From Pseudomonas alcaligenes (lineage in GTDB: Bacteria > Pseudomonadota > Gammaproteobacteria > Pseudomonadales > Pseudomonadaceae), in the NCBI RefSeq assembly GCF_041729615.1, contig NZ_CP154874.1, positions 501,001-565,000 on the forward strand: a stretch of 64,000 nt of DNA. The letters run 5' to 3'. Positions 30,063 through 38,660 of this stretch are shown piece by piece. The translations under genes and the position numbers were made by a program. The notes beneath the pieces were generated by a model, which worked only from the letters and a program-made list of their open reading frames with translations, had not been told where the DNA came from and searched no databases. Position 1 is the first letter of the stretch; each line of letters begins with the position of its first letter.

Positions 30063-31082
30063 ATGTCCAACCGAATCATCCTGGGCGCCCTGGCCATGGG
30101 CGCCCTCGCCGTCAGCGCAACCCTGCTGTTCTATCGCCCCGACCCCCTGCCAGGCGCTCCAGCCCAAGCACTCGTCATCACTCCGCCGAGCGATGCGCGC
30201 AGCGTCCAGGCCAGCGCCCTCAACCGGCAGCTGCAGCAAGCCCCGGCCAACACCCTGGCCGATCCCGGCCCGCTTCCGCCATCGCTGCAAGGCACCCGCC
30301 ACGGTGTGATCCTGAAGATGGATGGCCAGGGCAACCTGCTGCTGACGCAGGACCTGCTGCACCTGTTCGACTTCTATCTGGCAGGTCGCGAAGAGGAAGG
30401 CCTGGACAAGGTGCTGACGCGCATCCACCGCGATCTCGCCGCGCAGCTGCAGGAGCCGGCCCTGGCCCAGGCCCGCGACCTGCTGCGCCGCTATGTGGAC
30501 TACCGCATCGCCGTGCAGGGCCTGCCCGAGGCCAGCCCCGACCTGGATGCCGGAGCCCTGCGCCAGCGCCTGGACGCGCTCAACGCCGTGCGCCAGCAGT
30601 TCTTCAACAGCGAGGAATACGCCGTGTTCTTCGCCCGCGACAACGCCGAGGACGAGTACATGGTGCAGCGCCTGGCGCTGAGCCAGCAGGCCGGCCTCGA
30701 CGAGCAGCAGCGTCAGCAGGCGCTGGCCGAGCTGGAGCTGCAGTTGCCCGAGGATGTGCGCCAGGCCCGTGCCGAGAGCAGTCGCCACGGCGAGCTGTAT
30801 GCCGCCACCCAGGCCCTGCAGGCCCGGGGCGCCAGCGCCGAGGAGATCCGCCAGCTGCGCGAGTCCACGCTGGGCAGCGAGGCCGCCGCCGCTCTGGAGG
30901 AGCTGGATCGCCAGCAGGCCGCCTGGCAGCAGCGCCTGGCCGACTACGCCGCCGAGCGCAACAGGCTGCGCGAGTCCGGCCTCAGCCAGCCCGACCTACA
31001 GGCGGCGATCGCCGAGCTGCAGGCCAGCCGCTTCGACGAACTGGAGCGCAAGCGCGTGCAGGCGCTGGACGCGGAGCTATGA
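30063..31082 (+). CDS. Lipase-specific foldase (lipase chaperone)
   Basis: The 339-residue protein is the steric chaperone that folds the lipase in the periplasm before type II export. It has an N-terminal membrane anchor (about 5-23), a proline/alanine-rich linker (to about 70) and a long helical domain with Q-, R- and E-rich helices. The first mini-domain carries the RxxFDF(Y/C)LSxxGE-type motif region, here LLHLFDFYLAGREEEG. GAGGAG precedes the ATG. It follows the lipase gene by 52 bp in the usual order. Its stop lies just before a hairpin that covers the ribosome binding site of the next gene. Confidence 0.93.
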   Translation: MSNRIILGALAMGALAVSATLLFYRPDPLPGAPAQALVITPPSDARSVQASALNRQLQQAPANTLADPGPLPPSLQGTRHGVILKMDGQGNLLLTQDLLHLFDFYLAGREEEGLDKVLTRIHRDLAAQLQEPALAQARDLLRRYVDYRIAVQGLPEASPDLDAGALRQRLDALNAVRQQFFNSEEYAVFFARDNAEDEYMVQRLALSQQAGLDEQQRQQALAELELQLPEDVRQARAESSRHGELYAATQALQARGASAEEIRQLRESTLGSEAAAALEELDRQQAAWQQRLADYAAERNRLRESGLSQPDLQAAIAELQASRFDELERKRVQALDAEL

Positions 31083-31088
31083 GTGCCG

Positions 31089-31116
31089 CCTCCTGGGCTA
31101 AGCTGAGCCCAGGAGG
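31089..31116 (+). promoter_or_regulatory. Hairpin sequestering the Shine-Dalgarno of the DUF2970 gene
   Basis: CCTCCTGGGCT pairs perfectly with AGCCCAGGAGG over 11 bp around a six-base loop. The 3' arm contains AGGAGG (31111-31116), which is the ribosome binding site for the ATG at 31123. A ribosome finishing the foldase gene at 31082 could open it, giving translational coupling. Confidence 0.65.
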
Positions 31117-31122
31117 TGCCCC

Positions 31123-31341
31123 ATGAGCCCAGAGAACGACGACAAGCCCCTGACCTTTCGTGAGATGCTGCAGAGCGTGCTGGCCGCCGCCTTCGGCGTG
31201 CAGAGCGGCAAGAACCGCGCGCGCGACTTCAGCCGCGGCAAGCCCAGCCACTTCATCATCCTCGGCGTGCTGTTCACCGGCCTCTTCGTGCTGGTGCTGT
31301 TCGGCCTGGTCAAGCTGGTGTTGGGCCTGGCCGGAGTCTAG
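31123..31341 (+). CDS. DUF2970 small membrane protein
   Basis: The 72-residue protein fits the DUF2970 family: an N-terminal TFREMLQSVLAAAFGVQSGKNRARDF segment, read as cytoplasmic, and one C-terminal transmembrane helix (about 45-70). Function is unknown. It follows the foldase gene by 40 bp, has the strong ribosome binding site AGGAGG buried in a perfect hairpin, and is convergent with the truncated globin gene. Confidence 0.85.
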   Translation: MSPENDDKPLTFREMLQSVLAAAFGVQSGKNRARDFSRGKPSHFIILGVLFTGLFVLVLFGLVKLVLGLAGV

Positions 31342-31351
31342 CGGGCCGCCC

Positions 31352-31771
31352 CTAGCGCTCGATGATCTGCCCGCGCATCGGCGCCAGACGCGCCAGCAGG
31401 CGGTTCTGCACAGGCACGGCGACCCCCTCCGCCTCCATGGCTTCGATCAGGTCCTCGACCAGCGCGTTGAAGTCGGCGCGACTGATGTTCAGCCCCTTGT
31501 GGCTCTCCTCCATGCTGTCGCCGGTGTATTCGCAGGGGCCGCCGGCCTCCACGCAGAACTGCTCCACCAGCTTGTCGCGCAGGCGCTCGATGTCGATGTC
31601 CTGGAAATGCCGGGAGATGCGCGGGTTGCGCGCGGCGTTGAGCAGCATGCCCTCGACGATACGGGTGATGCCGGCCTGCTCGCCCAGCCCGCGGTACAGG
31701 CTGTCGTCGCGGGGCGACTGGCCGGCGCAGGCACCGATCAGCAGCGCTAGGAGGATCGCCAGCAGGCGCAT
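31352..31771 (-). CDS. Group I truncated hemoglobin, lipoprotein form
   Basis: The 139-residue protein is a truncated globin (about 25-139) with the proximal heme histidine in MEESHKGLNIS and the family landmarks FCVEAGGPCEYTGDSM. Most truncated globins are cytosolic and bind O2 or NO. This one starts with a lipoprotein signal ending in LIGAC (C15), so it should be anchored on the periplasmic side of a membrane. It is followed by a DUF3034 gene upstream (2-bp gap), and is the last gene of the putative four-gene reverse-strand operon. Confidence 0.88.
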   Translation of the reverse strand: MRLLAILLALLIGACAGQSPRDDSLYRGLGEQAGITRIVEGMLLNAARNPRISRHFQDIDIERLRDKLVEQFCVEAGGPCEYTGDSMEESHKGLNISRADFNALVEDLIEAMEAEGVAVPVQNRLLARLAPMRGQIIER

Positions 31772-31773
31772 GC

Positions 31774-32628
31774 TCAGAAGCTCCCCTGCAGCGACAGGTA
31801 GACCCCATCCTGGTGATCCAGGCCGGCGATCTCGCCGAGACGGGCATAGGCCAGCACGACGGCCAGGTGCTTGTTGGGGAAGTAGCCGACGAACAGATCG
31901 GACCAGTCGTTCTCGCCGGCAAACGAGAGGTTGTCCGGCTTCTCACGGTACTCCACGCCCACCACCCAGTGCGGATCGAGCAGCACCGCGACCGAGCCCT
32001 CCTTGAGCAGCGAGTGGCGGTCGCGGCGGTCGCCCCCGTAGCCCAGCAGGCCCTGTTCGTTGGCCCGGCTGTAGCGCAGATTGCCATTGAGCAGCAGGTT
32101 GTAGCCGAAGGCGCCGCCGAGGATCAGACGGCTGGCCGCCAGGTAAGCCTCGGTATCCTCGTCGCGCACGGCACCGACCAGGCGCGGCACCCGGAAGTCC
32201 CGCTGCCGCTTGTGCTCGACGCCGAGCGACAGCTGCGGCAGGCGGTCATAGATCAGGTCACCGAACAGGCGCAGCTTCACGCCGAAGATATCCTGGCTGA
32301 GGCTGTCGTCCGGCAGCCTCAGGTCGCGCGCCAGGGTGCCCAGGTCGAAGCGCTGGCGGGCGAAGGACAACTCCACCCGGTTGTCGTAGGCAAACGCCGC
32401 GCCGCCCACATCCAGGCGGTAGTCGCCGGTTTCCACGCGGGTGAGAAAGGCTGCGCCGCCCCACTCGCCCTGCTCGCCATAACCGGCCAGTACCGCCCAG
32501 GGCACTATGCCTCCGCCGGCGGCGCCATCGATGCTGCTGGAACCGCCGGTGGCCAGCAGGCGCCCCTGCTCGGCGGCGACCAGGGTCGGCAGCAGGCAGC
32601 AGAACAGTGTCGCCAGAGGCCTGAGCAT
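31774..32628 (-). CDS. DUF3034 family outer membrane-like protein
   Basis: The 284-residue protein has a signal peptide (about 1-18, ending VAA) and then many alternating strands ending in phenylalanine (LSLQGSF), as in outer membrane barrels. It fits DUF3034 as I know the family. The ATG at 32628 is chosen because a start 16 codons upstream lies before the signal peptide and inside the preceding gene. It overlaps none of its partners by more than a few bases: the EAL gene stops 2 bp upstream and the globin gene starts 2 bp downstream. Confidence 0.82.
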   Translation of the reverse strand: MLRPLATLFCCLLPTLVAAEQGRLLATGGSSSIDGAAGGGIVPWAVLAGYGEQGEWGGAAFLTRVETGDYRLDVGGAAFAYDNRVELSFARQRFDLGTLARDLRLPDDSLSQDIFGVKLRLFGDLIYDRLPQLSLGVEHKRQRDFRVPRLVGAVRDEDTEAYLAASRLILGGAFGYNLLLNGNLRYSRANEQGLLGYGGDRRDRHSLLKEGSVAVLLDPHWVVGVEYREKPDNLSFAGENDWSDLFVGYFPNKHLAVVLAYARLGEIAGLDHQDGVYLSLQGSF

Positions 32629-32630
32629 GT

Positions 32631-34979
32631 TCAGAGAGCCCTCGCCAGATGGGATTCGTGCCATTGCTGCAGCCACTGCTCGAAGGCTGGCGCCGGCAGC
32701 GGTTTGCCGATCAGGTAACCCTGGGCGGTGTCGCAGCCCCAGCGCCGCAGCAGATCGAGGACGGGCGCGAGCTCCACCCCCTCTGCCACCACCTTGAGCC
32801 CCAGGCTGTGGCTCATCTCGATGGTCGAGCGGACGATCACCGCATCCTCGCCGTGCTCGCTCAGTTCGCGGATGAAGGACTGGTCGATCTTCAGTTCCTG
32901 CACGGGCATGCGCTTGAGCTGGGCCAGCGACGAGTAGCCGGTGCCGAAGTCGTCCACCGACAGCTGGATACCTCGTCGGCGCAGGCGCTCCAGCACCTCC
33001 AGCGCGCGCTGCTGATCCTGCATCATGGCGCTCTCGGTGATCTCGAACACCAGTTGCTCGGCCGCCACCGCCTGGCCGACCAGCAGGGTGCCGACGCGCT
33101 CGGCCAGCTCCAGGTTGACCAGATCCTCGGCGGAGATATTCAGCGATACCTGCATGCCCAGGCCGCGCCCATTCCAGTCATGCAGCTGGCGCACGGCCTC
33201 CTCGACCACCCAGGCGGTGAGCAACTGGATGCTGCCGGTCCGTTCGGCCAGCGGAATGAACTCGCCGGGCGAGACCGCCCCGTAGTGCGGGTGGTTCCAG
33301 CGCAACAGGGCCTCGGCCTGATGCACGTGACCTCCGTGGATATCCAGCTTGGGCTGGTAGTACAGCTGCAGCTCGCCATTGCCAGCGGCATGGCGCAGGT
33401 CGCGTACCAGCCTGACCTGACGCAGGTGGGCATCATCGCGCCCCTCCTGGTACAGCTGCAGGTGCCCGGGCAGGTGGGCGGCATCGTGCATGGCGATGGC
33501 TGCCCGGCGCAGGAGGTCGTCCGGATTGTTGCCATGCTCGGGGAAGGCGGCGATGCCGATGCGGCAGTCCAGGACGACATCCAGGGTGCCCACGCGCATC
33601 GGCTTGAGCAGCAACTGCTGCAAGCGGTCCGCCGCAGCGATGGCGGCGGCCCCGTCGCAGCCATCCAGCATCAGCAGCAACTCATCGGCCAGCAGCCGGG
33701 CCAGGCTGTCGCCGGGACGCAGGGTGGCCTGCAGGCGGCGACTGAGTTGCTGCAGGGTCAGGTCGGCGCCATCGGCGCCGCAGCTCTCCAGAATGCCGCG
33801 GAAGTTGGCCACGCCCAGGTACAGCACGGCCGTCGGCCTCCCGGCGCTGATCGCACTGCCCAGGCGCTCGAGCGCCAGGGTACGGTTGGGCAGCCCGGTC
33901 AATGCATCGTGCAGGGCGTTATGGGCCAGTTGCCGCTCGCGTTCGGCGATGCCTTCCTGCATGCGGGTAAAGGCCTGGGCCAGGCTGCCCAGCTCGTCGC
34001 CGCGCTGCAGCGCGATGGGCGTCTGGTAGTCGCCCTGGCCGATACGCCCGGCGACCCGCGCCAATTCACGCACCGGCTGCGCCAGGCCGCGCGCCAGCAA
34101 CAGGGCCACCAGCAGCGAAGCGAACAATGCGGCCAGGGCGATCAGCAGGATGGCGCGATCGAGCGGAGCGAAAGTCTGTTCGGCACGGTCGAGGGATTTG
34201 TGCAGCAATGCCAGCACCTGGTAGCCGTCACCGCTGGCGAGGGTCCGCCATTCGCCCAGGTAGCGCTGCCCGGCGGCCTGCAACATGCGGCTGCCCGTGC
34301 TGCCGCGCTGCTGCATGAGCTCCTCGCGCAACTGGCCATGCATGGCCGCCGGAAGGGTGCTCAGCCAGCCGGCCGCCTGCCCCTGCTCGATCGACAGCAA
34401 GGTCAGTTCCAGGTGGGTGAGTTCGCGCAACTCCAGGGCGAAGGCCTCGTCGATATGGAAGCCCATCACCACCCGGGCGATGGGCAGCGGCGCGCTGACA
34501 TAGGACTCGACCAGCAGGTAAACCTCGCCGGCGATGGGGAGCAGGAACACCCGGCTGCCCTGCTGCGCCTGATCGCGCACCTGCCCGGCCAGGCGTTCGG
34601 CGGCCTCGGCGCCGATACGCGGGTCGCTGCTGACCTGCAGCACGCCATTGAGCCCCAGCAGCAGCACGGCGCCGGCGTTGATCCGCGCACCGTGGTTGGC
34701 CAGCGCCGAGCGGATGGTCTCGCGATCGCCGCTGGCCACCGCTTCCTTGAAGCCGAAGTCGGCCGCCAGCACCTGTACCGCATCGTGCAGCTGGCGCCCG
34801 CGCAGCTCGATCAGCTGCTCCAGAACCCGCCCACCGACCCCGAGCTCCTCGCGCAACTGGCTTTCCACGGCCACGCCGGTGGCCGCCTTGACCGAGAAAT
34901 ACAGGGCACCGACCACCGCCATCAGCAGCGCGACCAGCGCGACGGCGATGCGCGCCTGGAAGCTATGGCTGAACTTCAC
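32631..34979 (-). CDS. c-di-GMP phosphodiesterase with degenerate GGDEF and intact EAL domain, GTG start
   Basis: The 782-residue inner-membrane protein has a transmembrane helix (about 8-28), a periplasmic sensor region (to about 275), a second helix, a HAMP domain (about 295-345), a GGDEF domain (about 360-515) and an EAL domain (about 530-775). The GGDEF signature reads LLADEL and the metal-binding aspartate segment reads GVANF, so it cannot be an active cyclase. The EAL residues are present (EALLRW, NIS, ITES, DDFGTGYSSL, KIDQSFI, EGVE), predicting c-di-GMP hydrolysis. The GTG at 34979 follows AGGAAGG and overlaps the end of the cupredoxin-like gene. Confidence 0.9.
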   Translation of the reverse strand: MKFSHSFQARIAVALVALLMAVVGALYFSVKAATGVAVESQLREELGVGGRVLEQLIELRGRQLHDAVQVLAADFGFKEAVASGDRETIRSALANHGARINAGAVLLLGLNGVLQVSSDPRIGAEAAERLAGQVRDQAQQGSRVFLLPIAGEVYLLVESYVSAPLPIARVVMGFHIDEAFALELRELTHLELTLLSIEQGQAAGWLSTLPAAMHGQLREELMQQRGSTGSRMLQAAGQRYLGEWRTLASGDGYQVLALLHKSLDRAEQTFAPLDRAILLIALAALFASLLVALLLARGLAQPVRELARVAGRIGQGDYQTPIALQRGDELGSLAQAFTRMQEGIAERERQLAHNALHDALTGLPNRTLALERLGSAISAGRPTAVLYLGVANFRGILESCGADGADLTLQQLSRRLQATLRPGDSLARLLADELLLMLDGCDGAAAIAAADRLQQLLLKPMRVGTLDVVLDCRIGIAAFPEHGNNPDDLLRRAAIAMHDAAHLPGHLQLYQEGRDDAHLRQVRLVRDLRHAAGNGELQLYYQPKLDIHGGHVHQAEALLRWNHPHYGAVSPGEFIPLAERTGSIQLLTAWVVEEAVRQLHDWNGRGLGMQVSLNISAEDLVNLELAERVGTLLVGQAVAAEQLVFEITESAMMQDQQRALEVLERLRRRGIQLSVDDFGTGYSSLAQLKRMPVQELKIDQSFIRELSEHGEDAVIVRSTIEMSHSLGLKVVAEGVELAPVLDLLRRWGCDTAQGYLIGKPLPAPAFEQWLQQWHESHLARAL

Positions 34980-35637
34980 GCGTGGCCTTCCTGAAGACTT
35001 CGCCGAAAGCGCTGGGGTTGGGCGGCGCCGCTGTTTCCAGCGGCCCCGCCAGCGGCAGCGCAAAGCTCCTGCTGAGCCCCTGCTCAGGCACCTGCAGGGT
35101 GCCGGCGGCCAGCGCCTGCATGTTCTCCAGCCGCGGGTGCCAGAGGTTGACCTGGTAGCTCCCCGCCGGCAGGCCGTCGATTGTCAGGCGCCCCTGAGCA
35201 TCGCTGACGGCGAACCAGGGATGGTCGGTGACGTAGATGTAGCCCACCATCCAGTCATGGATGTTGCAGCCAAGCACCACCACACCGGGCTGGTCGAACA
35301 GCACCGGGGCGCTGGGAGTGTCCTTGTACAGGCGCAGTTCGAAGCGCTTGGCCGGCGAGAAGGAGTAGACGTGGTGGCGGATGTCGTCGCTATTGGGGAA
35401 GCTGACCTCGGTGCCCGTGCGGACTGCCAGCACCCGCGGGCTGAACTGTTTGCCCCGCTGGTCCATCAGGCCGGTGCCGGGCTGGTTCGAAGCGCCCTGT
35501 GCCACCAGGCTGAGGACCACGTCAGGCAGCGGCCGCCCCTGCTCGTCGAACAGCTCGGCAGACAGGCTGGCGGCCACCGCGGGCCGGCTGGCCAGGCACG
35601 CGAGGGCGAGACACAGGATGATGGGGCGAGGTTTCAT
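34963..35637 (-). CDS. Cupredoxin-like periplasmic protein (methylamine utilization protein-like)
   Basis: The 224-residue protein has a signal peptide (about 1-22) and a plastocyanin-like fold with possible copper ligands: histidines in IRHHVYSF, and cysteine, histidine and methionine in GCNIHDWM. A carboxypeptidase-regulatory-type beta domain follows ([20 protein letters not shown]). Such proteins are often annotated as methylamine utilization proteins, but no methylamine genes are near. It is the first gene of a reverse-strand set with the EAL, DUF3034 and globin genes; overlap and tiny gaps suggest one operon and perhaps redox or copper sensing through the EAL protein. Confidence 0.82.
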   Translation of the reverse strand: MKPRPIILCLALACLASRPAVAASLSAELFDEQGRPLPDVVLSLVAQGASNQPGTGLMDQRGKQFSPRVLAVRTGTEVSFPNSDDIRHHVYSFSPAKRFELRLYKDTPSAPVLFDQPGVVVLGCNIHDWMVGYIYVTDHPWFAVSDAQGRLTIDGLPAGSYQVNLWHPRLENMQALAAGTLQVPEQGLSRSFALPLAGPLETAAPPNPSAFGEVFRKATREVQP

Positions 35638-35890
35638 GGGAAGACTTCCGCAAACCGGCAAGCAGGGGGACGCCGTCCTGGCTGAAACTCTTTTCTCGCA
35701 GAGTAGCCGAGAGCCGGGACAAGTTCACGCACAAGACAATGGCATGGCGCCACCACCCATTTCATCGAGCCCACTTGCCGCAGCTCTGCCGTGCACTTTT
35801 CCGGCTGTTCCAAGTAAGCTTCGCCATCGACCGCGATACAACGAGCGCCGCTGCCAATACCGCACCGGCGCGCTGCCCGAGGAACCCGTG

Positions 35891-36718
35891 ATGAGCAACC
35901 GCCAAGCCGAAATCGCCGCCGCCCTGGACGTGGTACCGCCCTTCGCCGACGAGGCGGCCCTGGTGGCCGAGATCGAGCGGCGCAAGGCCTTCATCAAGAA
36001 CTGCCTGAAGAACTCCGGCCTCAAGGTGCTGGTGCTGGGCATCAGCGGCGGCGTCGACTCGCTGACCGCCGGGCGCCTGGCCCAGCTGTCGGTGGAGGAG
36101 CTGCGCGCCGAGACGGGAGATGCGGCCTATCGCTTTATCGCCGTGCGCCTGCCGCACAAGGTGCAGCACGACGAGCACGACGCCCAGGACTCGCTGAAGT
36201 TCATCCGCGCCGACGAGGAGGACACGGTCAACATCGAGGACAGCGTGACCGGCCTCGGCGAGCAGGTCAGCCACCTGCAGCAGCTCTCCGACGCCCGCCG
36301 CGACTTCGTGGTCGGCAACATCAAGGCGCGCATCCGCATGGTCGCCCAGTTTGCCATCGCCAATGCCAACAACGGCCTGGTGATCGGCACCGACCACGCC
36401 GCTGAGGCGGTCATGGGCTTCTTCACCAAGTTCGGCGACGGCGCCTGCGACCTGGCCCCGCTGTCCGGCCTGGTGAAGCACCAGGTGCGTGCCATCGCCA
36501 AGCACCTCGGGGCGCCGCAACACCTGGTGATGAAGACGCCGACCGCCGACCTGGAAGAGCTGCGCCCGGGCAAGCCGGACGAGGAAGCGCATGGCGTGAG
36601 CTATGCCGAGATCGACGCCTTCCTGCATGGCCAGCCGGTCAGCGAGGCGGCCTACGCCACCATCGTGCGCACCTACGACAACACCCGGCACAAGCGCGAA
36701 CTGCCGCTGGTACCCTGA
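35891..36718 (+). CDS. nadE: NH3-dependent NAD+ synthetase
   Basis: NadE amidates deamido-NAD with ammonia and ATP in the last step of NAD synthesis. The 275-residue protein has the ATP pyrophosphatase P-loop SGGVDS and the motifs [22 protein letters not shown] and TPTADLE. Length fits the ammonia-dependent form without a glutaminase domain. The ATG at 35891 is chosen; the adjacent GTG at 35888 and longer readings are unlikely. A bidirectional terminator separates it from the convergent dcd. Confidence 0.96.
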   Translation: MSNRQAEIAAALDVVPPFADEAALVAEIERRKAFIKNCLKNSGLKVLVLGISGGVDSLTAGRLAQLSVEELRAETGDAAYRFIAVRLPHKVQHDEHDAQDSLKFIRADEEDTVNIEDSVTGLGEQVSHLQQLSDARRDFVVGNIKARIRMVAQFAIANANNGLVIGTDHAAEAVMGFFTKFGDGACDLAPLSGLVKHQVRAIAKHLGAPQHLVMKTPTADLEELRPGKPDEEAHGVSYAEIDAFLHGQPVSEAAYATIVRTYDNTRHKRELPLVP

Positions 36719-36726
36719 CGGCGGAA

Positions 36727-36758
36727 ACGAAAAAGCCGGGCACTGCCCGGCTTTTTTC
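36727..36758. terminator. Bidirectional terminator between nadE and dcd
   Basis: AAAAAGCCGGGCA and TGCCCGGCTTTTTT form a long stem with A and T tracts on either side, between convergent genes. Confidence 0.9.
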
Positions 36759-36772
36759 ATGTGCCAGCTGAA

Positions 36773-37339
36773 TCAGGTCTTCGGCAGGGTCACGCCCGTC
36801 TGCCCCTGGTACTTGCCGCCGCGATCCTTGTACGACACCTCGCAGGCCTCGTCGGACTGCAGGAACAGCATCTGCGCCACGCCCTCGTTGGCATAGATCT
36901 TCGCCGGCAGGGTGGTGGTGTTGGAGAACTCCAGGGTCACGTGGCCCTCCCACTCCGGCTCCAGCGGGGTGACGTTGACGATGATACCGCAACGCGCGTA
37001 GGTGCTCTTGCCCAGGCAGATGGTCAGCACGTCGCGCGGGATGCGGAAGTACTCGACGGTGCGGGCCAGGGCGAAGGAGTTCGGCGGGATGATGCACACC
37101 GGCCCCTTCACATCGACGAAGCTCTTCTCGTCGAAGTTCTTCGGGTCGACGGTGGCCGAGTGGATGTTGGTGAACACCTTGAACTCGTCGGCACAGCGCA
37201 CGTCGTAGCCGTAGCTGGAAACGCCGTAGGAGATCAGGCGCTCGGCGCCTTCGGTGCGCACCTGGCGCTCGACGAAAGGCTCGATCATCCCGTGTTCCTG
37301 GGCCATGCGGCGAATCCACTTGTCCGATTTGATGCTCAT
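36773..37339 (-). CDS. dcd: dCTP deaminase
   Basis: Dcd deaminates dCTP to dUTP, the main route to dTTP precursors in gamma-proteobacteria. The 188-residue protein matches the whole family: [38 protein letters not shown] and the C-terminal [11 protein letters not shown]. It acts as a cytoplasmic trimer. The ATG at 37339 follows a weak purine-rich site; the 54-codon upstream extension is not family sequence. It is separated from apbC by 94 bp, both on the reverse strand. Confidence 0.97.
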   Translation of the reverse strand: MSIKSDKWIRRMAQEHGMIEPFVERQVRTEGAERLISYGVSSYGYDVRCADEFKVFTNIHSATVDPKNFDEKSFVDVKGPVCIIPPNSFALARTVEYFRIPRDVLTICLGKSTYARCGIIVNVTPLEPEWEGHVTLEFSNTTTLPAKIYANEGVAQMLFLQSDEACEVSYKDRGGKYQGQTGVTLPKT

Positions 37340-37433
37340 GGCGGGCGTCCTGAAAGCAGTGGTTGAAAAATGATCGCGCATCTTACCGGGAGGCGGGGCC
37401 CGGTTCAAAGGCCCCTCATCCCGCAGGGCAACG

Positions 37434-38528
37434 TCAGTCGTCGCTGACCTCGATGGTCGGCATGGCCGCCGCGCCCAGGCCCGCCTGGGCGATGCGCGCA
37501 CCGACGCTGCGCGCCATTTCCTGGTAGATCATGGCGATCTGGCTCTCGGTGTCGGCCACCACGGTCGGCTTGCCGCCGTCGGCCTGCATGCGGATGGCCA
37601 TGGACAGCGGCAGCGAGGCCAGCAGGTCGACGCCGTACTGGGCCGCCAGCTTCTCGCCGCCGCCCTCGCCGAACAGGTGCTCGGCATGGCCGCAGTTGCT
37701 GCAGATGTGCACGGCCATGTTCTCCACCACGCCCAGCACCGGGATATTGACCTTGCGGAACATCTCCACGCCCTTCCTGGCGTCCAGCAGGGCCAGGTCC
37801 TGCGGGGTGGTGACGATCACCGCGCCGGCCACCGGCACCTTCTGCGCCAGGGTCAGCTGGATGTCACCGGTGCCCGGCGGCATGTCGACGATCAGATAGT
37901 CCAGGTCGTCCCAGGCGGTCTGGGTCACCAGCTGGATCAGCGCGCCGGAGACCATCGGCCCGCGCCACACCACCGGGGTGCTGTCGTCGGTGAGGAAGGC
38001 CATGGACATCACCTGCACGCCGTGGGCCTCCAGCGGCACGAAGAACTTCTGGTCGCGCACCTTGGGTCGCGTCCCTTCGGCGATGCCGAACATGATGCCC
38101 TGACTGGGACCGTAGATATCGGCATCGAGGATGCCGACGCGGGCGCCTTCGCGGGCCAGCGCCAGGGCCAGGTTGGCGGCGGTGGTGGACTTGCCCACGC
38201 CGCCCTTGCCGGAGGCCACGGCGATGATGTTCTTCACCCCGGCCAGCGCCGGCACCTGCTCCTGGGCCTTGTGCGGGGCGATGGCCACGTCCACCTGCAC
38301 CCGTGCCGAGTCCACGCCATCCAGGCCTTCCAGGGCCATCTGCAGCATCTGCGCCCAGCCGCTCTTGAACAGCCCGGCGGCATAGCCCAGCTCCAGGCGC
38401 ACGGCGACCTTGCCGCCCTGGATGTCGACTTCGCGCAGGCAGCCGGCGGAGACCGGGTCCTGGTTCAGGTGGGGGTCGGTGAACTGGCGCAGGCGGGCTT
38501 CGACCGCTTCGCGGGTGACGGCGCTCAT
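37434..38528 (-). CDS. apbC: Iron-sulfur cluster carrier protein ApbC (Mrp)
   Basis: ApbC is a P-loop NTPase that carries and transfers [4Fe-4S] clusters. The 364-residue protein has an N-terminal MIP18-like domain (about 1-85), the deviant Walker [10 protein letters not shown] (about 108-116) and the cluster CxxC in ICSNCGHAE. It acts in the cytoplasm as a dimer. The gene diverges from metG (132 bp between starts), the same order as in other Pseudomonas. With nfuA, rsx and bfd it adds to the Fe-S biogenesis set in this window. Confidence 0.96.
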   Translation of the reverse strand: MSAVTREAVEARLRQFTDPHLNQDPVSAGCLREVDIQGGKVAVRLELGYAAGLFKSGWAQMLQMALEGLDGVDSARVQVDVAIAPHKAQEQVPALAGVKNIIAVASGKGGVGKSTTAANLALALAREGARVGILDADIYGPSQGIMFGIAEGTRPKVRDQKFFVPLEAHGVQVMSMAFLTDDSTPVVWRGPMVSGALIQLVTQTAWDDLDYLIVDMPPGTGDIQLTLAQKVPVAGAVIVTTPQDLALLDARKGVEMFRKVNIPVLGVVENMAVHICSNCGHAEHLFGEGGGEKLAAQYGVDLLASLPLSMAIRMQADGGKPTVVADTESQIAMIYQEMARSVGARIAQAGLGAAAMPTIEVSDD

Positions 38529-38660
38529 GGGGCTACTCCGAAAGGCAGGGCAAAACAGGCGGGCATATTACCCCAGGGCGGCGCCCCGCACGGATGAAAA
38601 AAAACCGCTGCGGCTATATAGTGGCCGACTTCCCTCGTAACACCCGATGGCCCGATCACC

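Noticed and set aside
35381..35890. N-terminal extension of nadE
   Set aside because: The 170 additional codons overlap the cupredoxin-like gene and lack family similarity; NadE starts at 35891.
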